Shown: positions 8,368-16,921 of the stretch, in pieces
How the letters are laid out: the number at the start of each line of letters is the position of its first letter
How positions within the stretch are numbered: the first letter of the stretch is position 1
Assembly (NCBI RefSeq): GCF_947496855.1
Contig: NZ_CANMED010000001.1
Coordinates: 248,001-312,000 of the forward strand
DNA length: 64,000 nt
From: an uncultured Aquimarina sp.
GTDB taxonomy: Bacteria; Bacteroidota; Bacteroidia; Flavobacteriales; Flavobacteriaceae
Reading direction: 5' to 3'
Program-made: the position numbers and the translations under genes
The notes under the pieces: model-generated
What the model saw: only the letters and a program-made list of their open reading frames with translations
Told to the model about the DNA's origin: nothing
Databases searched by the model: none

Positions 8368-9581
8368 ATTTTCGTTTGTTTTTTAATAGAAAAATCAAAT
8401 GTGGTCTGTAATCCAATATCGGATTTTACTTTGATATGTCCTCCAAGCGTCTCTACTAATTTTTTTACCGTAGAAAGTCCTATTCCATTTCCTTTATTAC
8501 CACTTCTATCGATTCCATTGGCTATCGTAAATAATTCAAAGATAGAATCTATTTGATCATCCGGGATACCCATCCCGTTGTCAGTGATTTTAAAAAAATA
8601 GAAGATGCTATCCTCCGTATGTTCTATATCTATTACAATATGTTTCTTATCATTATACTTGATACTATTACCTATCAGGTTAAAAAATATTTGCTTTAAT
8701 GCCGATTTATTGCAGTTTAACGTTGGATTTGATTCTGGAAAGTTAATAGTGCAATCTGGTTTAATACTTAATAACACCGCAATTTCTCTAAGAAGGTTAT
8801 TAAGTTTACACAATTCAGGTTTGTTTTGAGCTAAACTATCACTTTCGTAATGATCTAGTACATCATTGATATAATCACTCATCGAAAATGAGGATTGTTT
8901 TATATATTCAAAATATTCTAAAGTCTCTTTGTCTAGATTATTTGCTAATTTCAGTTTCAATAAATCCGAAGTAGTAATCACATTAGCTAATGGCATTTTT
9001 AAATCGTGAGAAATTACTCTGGCAAATTCTTTTAACGATTCGTTTCGTTTTCTCAGCTTATCTTCTACTTTCTTTAAATCATTATTTTTTTTATTGAGTT
9101 CAAATAAAATGACAACTTGATGAGCAAGTGATTTTAGTGCCTCTAGTTGTTTATCACTAAGTTCTTTGGGTTGACTATCAATTACACATAAAGTTCCTAG
9201 TGCAAAACCGTTTTTATCAATAAGAGAAATACTAGTATAAAAGATTACCGTACCATTTATTGTTAGTGGATTATCGTGAAAACGTTTATCTGTTCGCGCA
9301 TCCTGGACTATTAGTGGAGTATTAGGCTTTAGTATTGCATGTGCACAGAAAGATTGTTTCCTTGGTATTTCGCGAGTAGAAAATCCATGAGCAGACTTAA
9401 ACCATTCTCTTTTACTATCGACTAATGATATTAAAGCAATTTCTGTATCACATAAATACGCGGCCAGCGCTGTAATTTCATCAAACTTATTTTCTGATTC
9501 GGTGTCAAGAATATTTAACGATTTTAAAGCTTCAATTCTAAAATCTTCATTTAAGGGGAGTGCGGGTACTATCATCTTCAT
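8364..9581 (-). CDS. GAF-domain sensor histidine kinase
   Basis: A 405-residue cytoplasmic sensor kinase. Residues about 15-155 are a GAF domain (LNILDTESENKFDEITALAA...CVIDSQP). A short coiled linker follows, then HisKA (ARVISHDLKMPLANVI, phospho-acceptor His near residue 200) and HATPase_c, with N-box NLIGNSIKYND, G1 DNGMGIPDDQ and G2 GNKGNGIGLSTVKKLVE. There is no transmembrane segment and no receiver domain, so it probably senses a cytoplasmic signal and passes phosphate to a separate regulator; none is adjacent. The longest frame begins at TTG 9605; ATG 9581 is preferred, and ATG 9575 is also possible. Its stop overlaps the convergent flavoprotein gene by 4 bp. Confidence 0.9.
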   Translation of the reverse strand: MKMIVPALPLNEDFRIEALKSLNILDTESENKFDEITALAAYLCDTEIALISLVDSKREWFKSAHGFSTREIPRKQSFCAHAILKPNTPLIVQDARTDKRFHDNPLTINGTVIFYTSISLIDKNGFALGTLCVIDSQPKELSDKQLEALKSLAHQVVILFELNKKNNDLKKVEDKLRKRNESLKEFARVISHDLKMPLANVITTSDLLKLKLANNLDKETLEYFEYIKQSSFSMSDYINDVLDHYESDSLAQNKPELCKLNNLLREIAVLLSIKPDCTINFPESNPTLNCNKSALKQIFFNLIGNSIKYNDKKHIVIDIEHTEDSIFYFFKITDNGMGIPDDQIDSIFELFTIANGIDRSGNKGNGIGLSTVKKLVETLGGHIKVKSDIGLQTTFDFSIKKQTKI

Positions 9582-9605
9582 CAAGAATTGCCTTGTTTGA
9601 AACAA

Positions 9606-10164
9606 TTCTTAATAAAATTAACAAAAAAATATTACAAATTAGGATTTTCTTTCTTTCAATATTTTAAGATGATAGATAAGGTTTAATATTCAGTTATTTC
9701 ATATGCTAAAGATTACATAAAATGAAACGCTATCTTTTATTTTTTACTTTGTACACAGTGATCATATAATGTGGTGGTTTATTTTCATAGCAGCTTCAAG
9801 ATTGGAAAGGTTTTTAATTTTATTTAATGAGTCTTTGTGCTATCATTCTAGCCTTTTTATTACAAATAATACTGGCTTTTATTAATTACACTTCAAGACT
9901 AAGAAATAGGTTCTTTTTGATCTTAGCTAAACAATATAGATGAATTTGATTATAGATTCTCAAAATTTCTAATACTATAATTCATGTTTGTTTTAATTAT
10001 ACAAATATTTCTTAGGTATAATAGATTAAGTTTTGTGTGATCAAAAAATGTGTGTTTATCTGTTATGATAATTACAAGTGTTTTATTAAAGTACCTGTAA
10101 TGAGTATTGTAAAAGTTTAGAAGATAAGGATGAAGTTCTTTTGTATAACACCTAAAAAGCGAAC
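9606..10164. other. Long AT-rich intergenic region, no supported gene
   Basis: More than 550 bp without a coding frame of credible length. A short hydrophobic frame (ATG at 9722, MKRYLLFFTLYTVII, then TAA) may be chance or the remnant of a signal peptide. No hairpin terminator is obvious. The stretch leads into the TTAAC-repeat cluster before the PhoX-like gene. Confidence 0.5.
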
Positions 10165-10169
10165 AAGTG

Positions 10170-10245
10170 TTAAAGTACTTAACGTTAAGGTAACTGCTTA
10201 ACTTAAAGTTAAACTTAGATTAACTAAATCGCTACGATTAGTTAA
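10170..10245 (+). promoter_or_regulatory. Cluster of 11-bp-phased TTAAC repeats, possible Pho-box-like operator
   Basis: TTAAC/TTAAA units start at 10198, 10209 and 10220, exactly 11 bp apart. A second pair lies at 10179 (TTAAC) and 10190 (GTAAC), again 11 bp apart. The cluster also holds the palindrome CTTAACGTTAAG (10178-10189) and GTTAAC at 10241-10246. Direct repeats of TTAAC-like hexamers at 11-bp spacing are the layout of PhoP/PhoB sites in other bacteria. The next gene resembles PhoX phosphatases, so phosphate control is a reasonable guess. AT-rich DNA makes TTAA common, so confidence is modest. Confidence 0.4.
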
Positions 10246-10314
10246 CGATCTTATTAGATTGTCTAAATAATTTTACACCTCATAAATAATCTTATAATTA
10301 AATCAACAAAAAAA

Positions 10315-11898
10315 ATGAATAATTTAGGAAAACTTGTTTTTAAAATGACTCTTATTTTTTCTTTGGGACTATTCTTAGTGAATTGCGAAGGAGAAGATGG
10401 TAGAGATGGAATAAATGGAGTAGATGGTGAGGATGGTGTTGACGGTCAGGATGGTGTAGACGGTCAGGACGGTCAAGATTTTGAACCAATACCAACTATT
10501 TTTTCGGATAAATCGCCTACGAAACCTTTAATCGCAATGGCGTCACAATTTAATTATGTAGATACGTATTCTTTAATAAGTACTCCAGATGTTATAGATG
10601 GTACATTTCAATTAGCTGGTTCTGCAGATGGCGCTGGTTTTTTAAAAAACCCTAATGGAGATGGATACATTTACGTAGTTAATTGTGAAGATAGCTATGC
10701 GGTTGCAAGAATATTTTTAGATGAAAATTTAATACCTACTTCAGGAGATTATCTACTAAACTCTGGAGTATCTGATTTTGCTAGACAATGTTCAGGAACA
10801 ATGTGGGAAGCTGCAATCCACGGCGGATCTCAGGATTTGTTTCTATCCGCTTCAGAAAGTATTAATTATGATGTAAAAGGAATTGATCCATACATAACTA
10901 CACCTACACCAACAGCTGATTTTGGATTAGATGCGCTAGGGGAATTCTCTTGGGAGAATGCAGTTCCACTTCCAAAAGACGCATATTCTGGTAAAACGGT
11001 AATTATTGGCGGAGATGATGATTCTAGTGATTCTGAAGGGCAAGTTACATTGTATTATTCAGAAAATGCAGATGATGATTTAACTAATGGTAAGATCTAT
11101 GTATTAAGGTTTAAGCAAGTTTCTGATGGAGTTGTAGATACTGATGGTAATATAGGTATCCAAGATGTAGCACCTGATACTGTTTATAACGAAGGGCAAT
11201 TAGATTTTGGAAATACGTATGACGTAGAATTTGTAGAGATTGCTAATGGAAAAGATCTTACAAAAGATGAAATGGAAACTGCTTGTACAGGTGTTTTTGC
11301 TTCTCAGTTTATGAGAGTAGAGGACGTGGATTACCAAAAGGGTAGTGATGCAAATGGAAGAAATGTGTTTTTTGCTGTAACAGGTAGAGGACCAGGAAGA
11401 GGAACTTATAATGATTGGGGAACCGTTTATAAATTAGAGTTAGATGATGCTTCTCCTCTAACAGGAAAATTGACTCAGATTATTAGCGGTAATACGGACA
11501 CAAATAATATGGATGGAAATTTATCAGCTTTACAAAGTCCAGATAACATATGTGTTACAGAAAATTTTGTTTATGTACAGGAAGACCCTAATTCTTTTTC
11601 TAGAGGACATGCTGCACAGATATATCAAACAGATATTAATGGAAACAACCCAAGCAAAGTGTTAGAATTTGTAGTTCGTCAGGATTTAGATCCTAATAAT
11701 AGTACTGGTTTTAGTGGGGAATTTGGAGCTTTAACAGATATTTCTGATAAAGTAGGAATCCCTGGAACATTCTTATTAGCATTGCAACCTCATTATTGGG
11801 AGAGCCCAGATTTCATGAACCTAGATGGTCATACCAATTCATCTAGAGAAGATGATCAAGCTTCTCAGATAGTGATATTAAAAGGACTTCCTAGATAG
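10315..11898 (+). CDS. PhoX-like (DUF839-like) lipoprotein with collagen-like repeat
   Basis: A 527-residue predicted lipoprotein: hydrophobic signal ending LFLVNC (Cys24). Immediately after it come ten Gly-X-Y triplets from Gly26 to about residue 55 (GEDGRDGINGVDGEDG...), rich in Asp. The rest looks like a beta-propeller with segments resembling PhoX/DUF839: CSGTMWEA near 162, FMRVEDVDYQ near 337, NVFFAVTGRG, and LQSPDNICVTENFVYVQED near 410. PhoX enzymes are calcium/iron alkaline phosphatases; the catalytic residues could not all be verified, so phosphatase activity is not proven. Asp-rich composition suggests calcium binding. A terminator separates it from the di-haem peroxidase gene 81 bp downstream; read-through is possible. 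Confidence 0.65.
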   Translation: MNNLGKLVFKMTLIFSLGLFLVNCEGEDGRDGINGVDGEDGVDGQDGVDGQDGQDFEPIPTIFSDKSPTKPLIAMASQFNYVDTYSLISTPDVIDGTFQLAGSADGAGFLKNPNGDGYIYVVNCEDSYAVARIFLDENLIPTSGDYLLNSGVSDFARQCSGTMWEAAIHGGSQDLFLSASESINYDVKGIDPYITTPTPTADFGLDALGEFSWENAVPLPKDAYSGKTVIIGGDDDSSDSEGQVTLYYSENADDDLTNGKIYVLRFKQVSDGVVDTDGNIGIQDVAPDTVYNEGQLDFGNTYDVEFVEIANGKDLTKDEMETACTGVFASQFMRVEDVDYQKGSDANGRNVFFAVTGRGPGRGTYNDWGTVYKLELDDASPLTGKLTQIISGNTDTNNMDGNLSALQSPDNICVTENFVYVQEDPNSFSRGHAAQIYQTDINGNNPSKVLEFVVRQDLDPNNSTGFSGEFGALTDISDKVGIPGTFLLALQPHYWESPDFMNLDGHTNSSREDDQASQIVILKGLPR

Positions 11899-11925
11899 TT
11901 TTAAAATAAAAAAATAGAACAAAAA

Positions 11926-11962
11926 GATCTCCATTAATAAATGGAGATCATTTTGTTTTTTT
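11926..11962 (+). terminator. Rho-independent terminator after the PhoX-like gene
   Basis: A 10-bp perfect stem (GATCTCCATT at 11926-11935 with AATGGAGATC at 11940-11949) and an AATA loop are followed by a T-rich tract to 11962. It lies 18 bp before the ATG of the peroxidase gene, so it may partly uncouple the two. Confidence 0.8.
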
Positions 11963-11979
11963 AAAAAGTAATTGATAAA

Positions 11980-13806
11980 ATGAATACACCATTTAAAATT
12001 AAATTTTTATTTTATTTAGCACCTCTTTTTATTTTTTCCTGTAAAGAACAAAAAGAAGAATATATTGATACTACAGTTCCTACTTGGACATCTACACAAA
12101 ATTTTTATCTGGAAGGTATTACAAACTCAATATCATATTTAGATACATTAGCCAAAGAAGGTGCGCAAGGAGAAAATTCGAAAGCTATTTTTAAGAAAGC
12201 AAGAATAGCGTTTAAGAAAGCAGAACCTTATGCTTCATATTTAAATCCAGATGTTGGTCACAGAGCAAATGGTCCAGCATTACCAATATTTAAAGAAGAT
12301 AATGGGAAAATTTTAAGCCCAGTTGGTTTTCAAAAAATAGAAGAGAGTATTTATGAAGGAGATGTCAGTGAAGAAGAATTTGGATATGAAATAAGGATTA
12401 CCAAAGGGCTTCTAGTAAATCTCCAAAAAAATATAAAGAAAAGAGCATTAAACCCGAAACGTTTTTTTGTTGCAACACATCAACAACTATTTAGAATTAT
12501 AAGTTTAGGAGTTTCAGGTTTTGATACACCTGTAAGTCATCTTGGTATCGAAGAAACAATTGTGTCTTTAGAAAGTTTACAATATGTATATAGTGAAAGT
12601 ATAGGTTTTTTGATTCAAAAGAAAAACCAAAAACTGGATCAGGAGTTTAAAGATAACATTATAAAATCTATCGAATTTATTAAAAAGAATATGGATTTTG
12701 ATAGCTTCGACAGATATACTTTTATTAGGGATTATATGAATCCTATTACCCGTAATTGGGTTGCTATACGTAAAGAAAGTGAGTTGTGGGAAGGAGAGGA
12801 TACTTATCCATTTAATTTTGATGCACCTACTTTTTTTGAAAAGAATTCTTTTAATGTAAATTATTTTACTCCTGCAACGAATAGAAACCCCTCTGATAAA
12901 AAAATAGCTTTAGGAGAAAAGCTCTTTTTTGACAAAAACCTTTCTAAAAGCGGAAAATTAGCCTGTGCTACTTGCCATATTCCAGAAAAAGCATACGCTG
13001 ATGGTATGGTAAGTAATTTAGATAACACAGCGAATCCACTTCAGCGTAATACGCCTACTTTAATAAATTCGGTATTTCAGAGAAGTTTTTTTTGGGATGG
13101 TAGATCTGCAAATTTGTTAGATCAAATTTCTGCAGTTTTTAATAACAAAAAAGAATTTGATAGTGGTGTTCATCAGTTTTCTGATGCTATTCTTCAGGAT
13201 ACTACGTATGTAAACTTATTTAAAGAAGCATACGGAGGTATTTCTAACAGAAATACTGATGTTATCAAAGCAATATCTTCTTATATAGCTACTTTAAACG
13301 GGTTTGATTCTAAATTTGATAAGAATATGAGGGCAGAAGAGGATACATTCACAGAAAAGGAGAAACTAGGTTTTAATCTTTTTATGGGCAAAGCATTATG
13401 TGCTACATGTCATTTTATGCCTTTAACGAGTGGCACAGTTCCTCCGTTTTTTAAAGAAACAGAAAAAGAAGTTATAGGAGTGCCCGAAACGAACGGTAAC
13501 AAGCAGTTGGACGATGATTTAGGGTTTTATTGGAAGTTTGAAGAGGAATTACATAAAGGTATGTTTAAAACTCCAAGTATAAGAAATGCAGCACAAACAT
13601 CACCATATATGCATAATGGTGTATATGTTACATTAGAAGAAGTCATGGAGTTTTACAATCTTGGTGGTGGTGCCGGAATGGGATTTGATTTAGAACATCA
13701 GACCTTACCTTTTGATGAATTAAAACTTAATGATGATGAATTAAATGCTTTGGTTGCTTATGTAAAAACACTTTCTGATGACGTTGCGAAGGATAGTTAT
13801 GAATAG
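11980..13806 (+). CDS. Di-haem cytochrome c peroxidase (MauG/CcpA family) lipoprotein with extra N-terminal domain
   Basis: A 608-residue envelope protein. The signal ends IFSCKE, so it is a predicted lipoprotein (Cys near residue 21). Residues about 300-608 are the di-haem peroxidase: CATCH at Cys329-His333 and CATCH at Cys474-His478, preceded by LGEKLFFDKNLSKSGKLACATCH and followed by FKTPSIRNAAQTSPYMHNG, all family hallmarks. Canonical members reduce hydrogen peroxide; MauG-like ones oxidise protein substrates. Residues about 35-280 are an all-helical domain (KARIAFKKAEPY, ALPIFKED, PVGFQKIEESIYEG) reminiscent of the imelysin-like region seen in long Bacteroidota peroxidases. That homology is inferred by eye. 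It probably works with the preceding PhoX-like lipoprotein, but the partnership is only positional. Confidence 0.85.
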   Translation: MNTPFKIKFLFYLAPLFIFSCKEQKEEYIDTTVPTWTSTQNFYLEGITNSISYLDTLAKEGAQGENSKAIFKKARIAFKKAEPYASYLNPDVGHRANGPALPIFKEDNGKILSPVGFQKIEESIYEGDVSEEEFGYEIRITKGLLVNLQKNIKKRALNPKRFFVATHQQLFRIISLGVSGFDTPVSHLGIEETIVSLESLQYVYSESIGFLIQKKNQKLDQEFKDNIIKSIEFIKKNMDFDSFDRYTFIRDYMNPITRNWVAIRKESELWEGEDTYPFNFDAPTFFEKNSFNVNYFTPATNRNPSDKKIALGEKLFFDKNLSKSGKLACATCHIPEKAYADGMVSNLDNTANPLQRNTPTLINSVFQRSFFWDGRSANLLDQISAVFNNKKEFDSGVHQFSDAILQDTTYVNLFKEAYGGISNRNTDVIKAISSYIATLNGFDSKFDKNMRAEEDTFTEKEKLGFNLFMGKALCATCHFMPLTSGTVPPFFKETEKEVIGVPETNGNKQLDDDLGFYWKFEEELHKGMFKTPSIRNAAQTSPYMHNGVYVTLEEVMEFYNLGGGAGMGFDLEHQTLPFDELKLNDDELNALVAYVKTLSDDVAKDSYE

Positions 13807-13835
13807 TATTTAAAACAATTTAGAAAATCGTGATA

Positions 13836-14609
13836 TCAAAATTTTTCAAAAACACCTAAACCAAATAGAGCGTAGTCATATTTTACAGGATCTAACGGGT
13901 CTAATAACCTTAAATTAACATCAAGTTGATGTAATGCTTTGGCATCATTTTGCTTTCTACTTAAGAGATTTAGTTTTCTGGCAACATTACCAGAATGTAC
14001 ATCTAAGGGGCAAGATAATTGTGAAGGGGATAAGCTATTCCAGATTCCTAAGTCCACACCAGCGTTGGCATCTCGTATCATCCATCTAAAAAACATATTA
14101 ATTCGCTTAGCAGCAGAGTTTTTGTGCGGATCACTTACGTGTTTTTCAGTTCTGCTTTGATGTGGTAGGCTAAAAAACTCTTTTTTAAAATGATGAATAG
14201 CTGTTTGTAGATATTCATCACTGACATATTGGTTAAAAAAACCTTCCATATCTCCGAATTTTATATAAAGATTCTGTAAAGCCTTTATAAAAAAAGACAG
14301 ATCATTATTATTAAAGGTTCTATGAACAAAACCTTCTAAGTTATCGAGATCAGTTTCTGTATGATTCATTACAAAATCATAAGGAGAATTTCCCATCAAT
14401 AGCATCAGTTTATGAGCATTGGTAAGAATGCTTTTACGATTTCCCCAAGAAATTGTAGCAGTTAAGAAGCCAGCAATTTCTACATCTTCTTTTTGTGTAA
14501 AAAGATGAGGAATTTGGATAGGATCTGTTTCTATGAATTTTGGTTGTTCATAAAAAGCTGCTTTTTCATCAAGAAATTCTTTTAATTCAGTTTTATTAAG
14601 TTTCTTCAA
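13836..14609 (-). CDS. TIGR02757/DUF2400 family protein
   Basis: A 257-residue cytoplasmic protein of the TIGR02757 (DUF2400) family, common in Bacteroidota. Family segments are visible: VEIAGFLTATISWGNRKSIL (residues about 43-62), HKLMLLMGNSPYDFV, MFFRWMIRD, and PSQLSCPLDVHSGNVARKLNLLSR near 190-215. The last region resembles the helix-hairpin-helix and metal-free DNA-glycosylase-like fold, so a link with DNA metabolism is suspected but unproven. It is convergent with the peroxidase gene (29 bp apart) and divergent from the secreted protein gene at 14763. Confidence 0.85.
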   Translation of the reverse strand: MKKLNKTELKEFLDEKAAFYEQPKFIETDPIQIPHLFTQKEDVEIAGFLTATISWGNRKSILTNAHKLMLLMGNSPYDFVMNHTETDLDNLEGFVHRTFNNNDLSFFIKALQNLYIKFGDMEGFFNQYVSDEYLQTAIHHFKKEFFSLPHQSRTEKHVSDPHKNSAAKRINMFFRWMIRDANAGVDLGIWNSLSPSQLSCPLDVHSGNVARKLNLLSRKQNDAKALHQLDVNLRLLDPLDPVKYDYALFGLGVFEKF

Positions 14610-14729
14610 AATGAATATTTTATTACTATAAAATTACTCAAAACAATAGTACGTAAATAAATGCTAGGTTTATATTTTATAAACAGAATTAACGGAAACC
14701 CTTTATACAATTCCAGAGCCTATTTTAAT

Positions 14730-14737
14730 TATATTTG
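14730..14737 (+). promoter_or_regulatory. Likely -7 box that decides the start at 14763
   Basis: TATATTTG matches TAnnTTTG exactly. Transcription would start near 14743, downstream of the longest possible start (14661) and upstream of the ATG at 14763. This agrees with the signal peptide that begins at 14763. Confidence 0.45.
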
Positions 14738-14762
14738 CAACTCTAAAATACTAAGTTATTGT

Positions 14763-16142
14763 ATGAAATATATAGGTTTAATTTTATTGTTATTCTTTGT
14801 ACCGCAGGTAAAAGCTCAAAAAAATCAAAAAATTCTAAAGCTTGAAGAGAAGAAAAAACTTTGGGATTATAAAGTAAATAATGAAGGAGAGTTTATTATA
14901 CATGAAAGTAGATATACTATGACTGGTTATCCTAAAAATGGGTTTTTAAAGTATTATAATTCGGATCTCAAAGAACATAACTCTGTCGAATTAGGTAAAA
15001 GAAAACTATCCAATTACACAATGCGAACATTTGAATATGTTATTGGCTCTAAATTTATAATTAATGGAAGTTCTATTAAAAATTATGATTTTAAGGAACA
15101 AAATGCGACTAATTTTATATCAAAGTTAACGTATAATGGGTATTTATTTACACATTTTCAGAAAGATTTAAAAAATGATAAAGGAAGTATCATTGAAAAA
15201 TTAAATTGTAATGATTTATCCTCCGAATATTTTGATTTAGTAATTCCTAATCAAACGGATTATCAAGGTAAGCCAACAATTCAAATGTTAGCTGCAATTG
15301 ATCCATTATATTTTATGATTAAAGAGCTAAAAGGAGTTAAAGAAGATTCATATCATATACTTAAATATGATACGAATCTTAAATATGAGAATCAAATAGA
15401 TTTGGATGTAGATTTAGGAGATAAATACTTAAGACCTTCGAATAATGGTGCAGGGGGATTTCTTACGATTGAAAGTAATGAACTTAGAGTACTTGCAAGG
15501 AGACCTAATGAAGGTGCTATGGGTAATGTCTTTATTATTAATGATAATTATTATTGTTATGGAATGTATGGAGATGCCAATAATACAGGTAAAAGTTTCT
15601 TAAATAATCAAACCTTTTTTAAAGGGTATTCTGGTTTATATATTTTCAAATTCGATAAAGATGGAAATCAAATTTGGAAGAATTTTTATCCTTTAATAAA
15701 TAGTAAATTGAAAAAAGGAAAAATTATGGCTTATAATAATGAAGTGAGTCTATCAAAAAGTTCTAATGATGAAAGTTTGTTATTATATGTTGCTAATACT
15801 AGGAAAAATGATTTTGAAGTTATTGAAGTTTCAAAGGATAACGGAGAATTAATGAAAAAATCAAGTTATGATATAAAGTTATATGTACCAAGTCCAGCAA
15901 TTCATGGAATGTATGGATTGAATTCGTATGTCTATTTACCAGATCTATTTGGTAAAAAAATAAAATTCAGTTACAATTCTATCATAGCGATAATGAGTAA
16001 TCAAGAATTTTATGATTACGTTAAAACTAAGTCAAAGGGTAAAACTACAATAAGCTACGATGCACACTTTACAGAAAAAGGTTTATTAGTTTTCGAAGAA
16101 TTAGATAAGAAGAAAGGAAAATATAACATTCTTTATTTTTAG
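14763..16142 (+). CDS. Hypothetical secreted protein
   Basis: A 459-residue protein with a signal peptide (MKYIGLILLLFFVPQVKAQ, cleavage near residue 19). I do not recognise a family. The mature protein has many short strands with Tyr/Phe/Asn-rich segments (for example FIINDNYYCYGMYGDANNTGKSF and GYSGLYIFKFDKDGNQIWKNFY), suggesting a beta-propeller-like or other all-beta fold. KFDKDGNQIW is typical of propeller blades in Bacteroidota. A longer frame from 14661 adds 34 residues that do not look coding and would precede the -7 box, so it was rejected. The gene stands alone between divergent DUF2400 and convergent lolD. Confidence 0.7.
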   Translation: MKYIGLILLLFFVPQVKAQKNQKILKLEEKKKLWDYKVNNEGEFIIHESRYTMTGYPKNGFLKYYNSDLKEHNSVELGKRKLSNYTMRTFEYVIGSKFIINGSSIKNYDFKEQNATNFISKLTYNGYLFTHFQKDLKNDKGSIIEKLNCNDLSSEYFDLVIPNQTDYQGKPTIQMLAAIDPLYFMIKELKGVKEDSYHILKYDTNLKYENQIDLDVDLGDKYLRPSNNGAGGFLTIESNELRVLARRPNEGAMGNVFIINDNYYCYGMYGDANNTGKSFLNNQTFFKGYSGLYIFKFDKDGNQIWKNFYPLINSKLKKGKIMAYNNEVSLSKSSNDESLLLYVANTRKNDFEVIEVSKDNGELMKKSSYDIKLYVPSPAIHGMYGLNSYVYLPDLFGKKIKFSYNSIIAIMSNQEFYDYVKTKSKGKTTISYDAHFTEKGLLVFEELDKKKGKYNILYF

Positions 16143-16199
16143 AACTCTAGGAAGTTTGTTATCCTCTAAGATGATAAATTAGTCGTAATTACTAGAATC

Positions 16200-16868
16200 T
16201 TATATTTTATCGACTATTTTACCATCTACCATAACTAATTTTCTATCAGCCATATTGGCTAACTCTTCATTATGGGTAACAATAACAAAGGTTTGTCCAT
16301 ATTCATCCCTAAGTTTAAAGAATAGTTTATGTAAATTCTCTGCAGATTCACTGTCTAAATTCCCAGAGGGTTCATCCGCAAAAATTACCTTTGGATTGTT
16401 AATTAATGAGCGTGCTACAGCAACTCGTTGTTGTTCACCCCCAGAAAGTTCTGCCGGTTTATGATCATATCGATGTCCCAAACCTAAAAAGTCCAGTAGT
16501 TCCTTCGCTCTTTTTTCTGCTTCAGCTTTTGGAACTTTTTTAATAAAAGCAGGAATGCATACATTTTCTAAGGCTGTAAATTCTGGTAGCAACTGGTGAA
16601 ACTGAAAAATAAATCCTAATTGCTCATTTCTGAATTTAGATAATTGTTTTTCAGATAAGAAATTGATAATGTTATTATTGATCGATAAATCACTTCCTTT
16701 TAACTCTGATGCTCTATCCAATGTTCCCAGAATTTGTAACAAAGTGGTTTTTCCTGCTCCAGAAGCACCCACGATAGAAACAATTTCACCTTCTTTAATA
16801 TGAAGGTCAACACCTTTTAATACGTGTAAGTCTCCGTAATTCTTGTGAATATTTTTAGCTTTGATCAT
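16200..16868 (-). CDS. lolD: LolD-like ABC transporter ATP-binding protein
   Basis: A 222-residue ATPase of the LolD/MacB/FtsE group. Walker [10 protein letters not shown] near residue 36, Q-loop [15 protein letters not shown], signature [15 protein letters not shown] near residue 140, Walker [14 protein letters not shown] and the H-loop VTHNEELA are all present. The sequence fits LolD, which powers release of lipoproteins from the inner membrane to the outer-membrane carrier. LolC/E-type permease genes are not adjacent here. The gene lies downstream of the DUF5916 gene on the same strand, 53 bp after it. The LolD label rests on overall similarity; membership of the family is certain. Confidence 0.88.
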   Translation of the reverse strand: MIKAKNIHKNYGDLHVLKGVDLHIKEGEIVSIVGASGAGKTTLLQILGTLDRASELKGSDLSINNNIINFLSEKQLSKFRNEQLGFIFQFHQLLPEFTALENVCIPAFIKKVPKAEAEKRAKELLDFLGLGHRYDHKPAELSGGEQQRVAVARSLINNPKVIFADEPSGNLDSESAENLHKLFFKLRDEYGQTFVIVTHNEELANMADRKLVMVDGKIVDKI

Positions 16869-16921
16869 CTATATGTTTCTTGAATCAGTGAAAATAACTA
16901 ATATCCTAAAATTCGGCAAGA

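Noticed and set aside
9278..9288. GAAAACGTTTA resembling the alginate promoter element
   Set aside because: It lies inside the histidine kinase gene, without the 19-bp-spaced -7 box or palindromes.
9722..9769. Short hydrophobic frame MKRYLLFFTLYTVII before TAA
   Set aside because: Only 15 codons with no continuation showing similarity; could be chance in AT-rich DNA.
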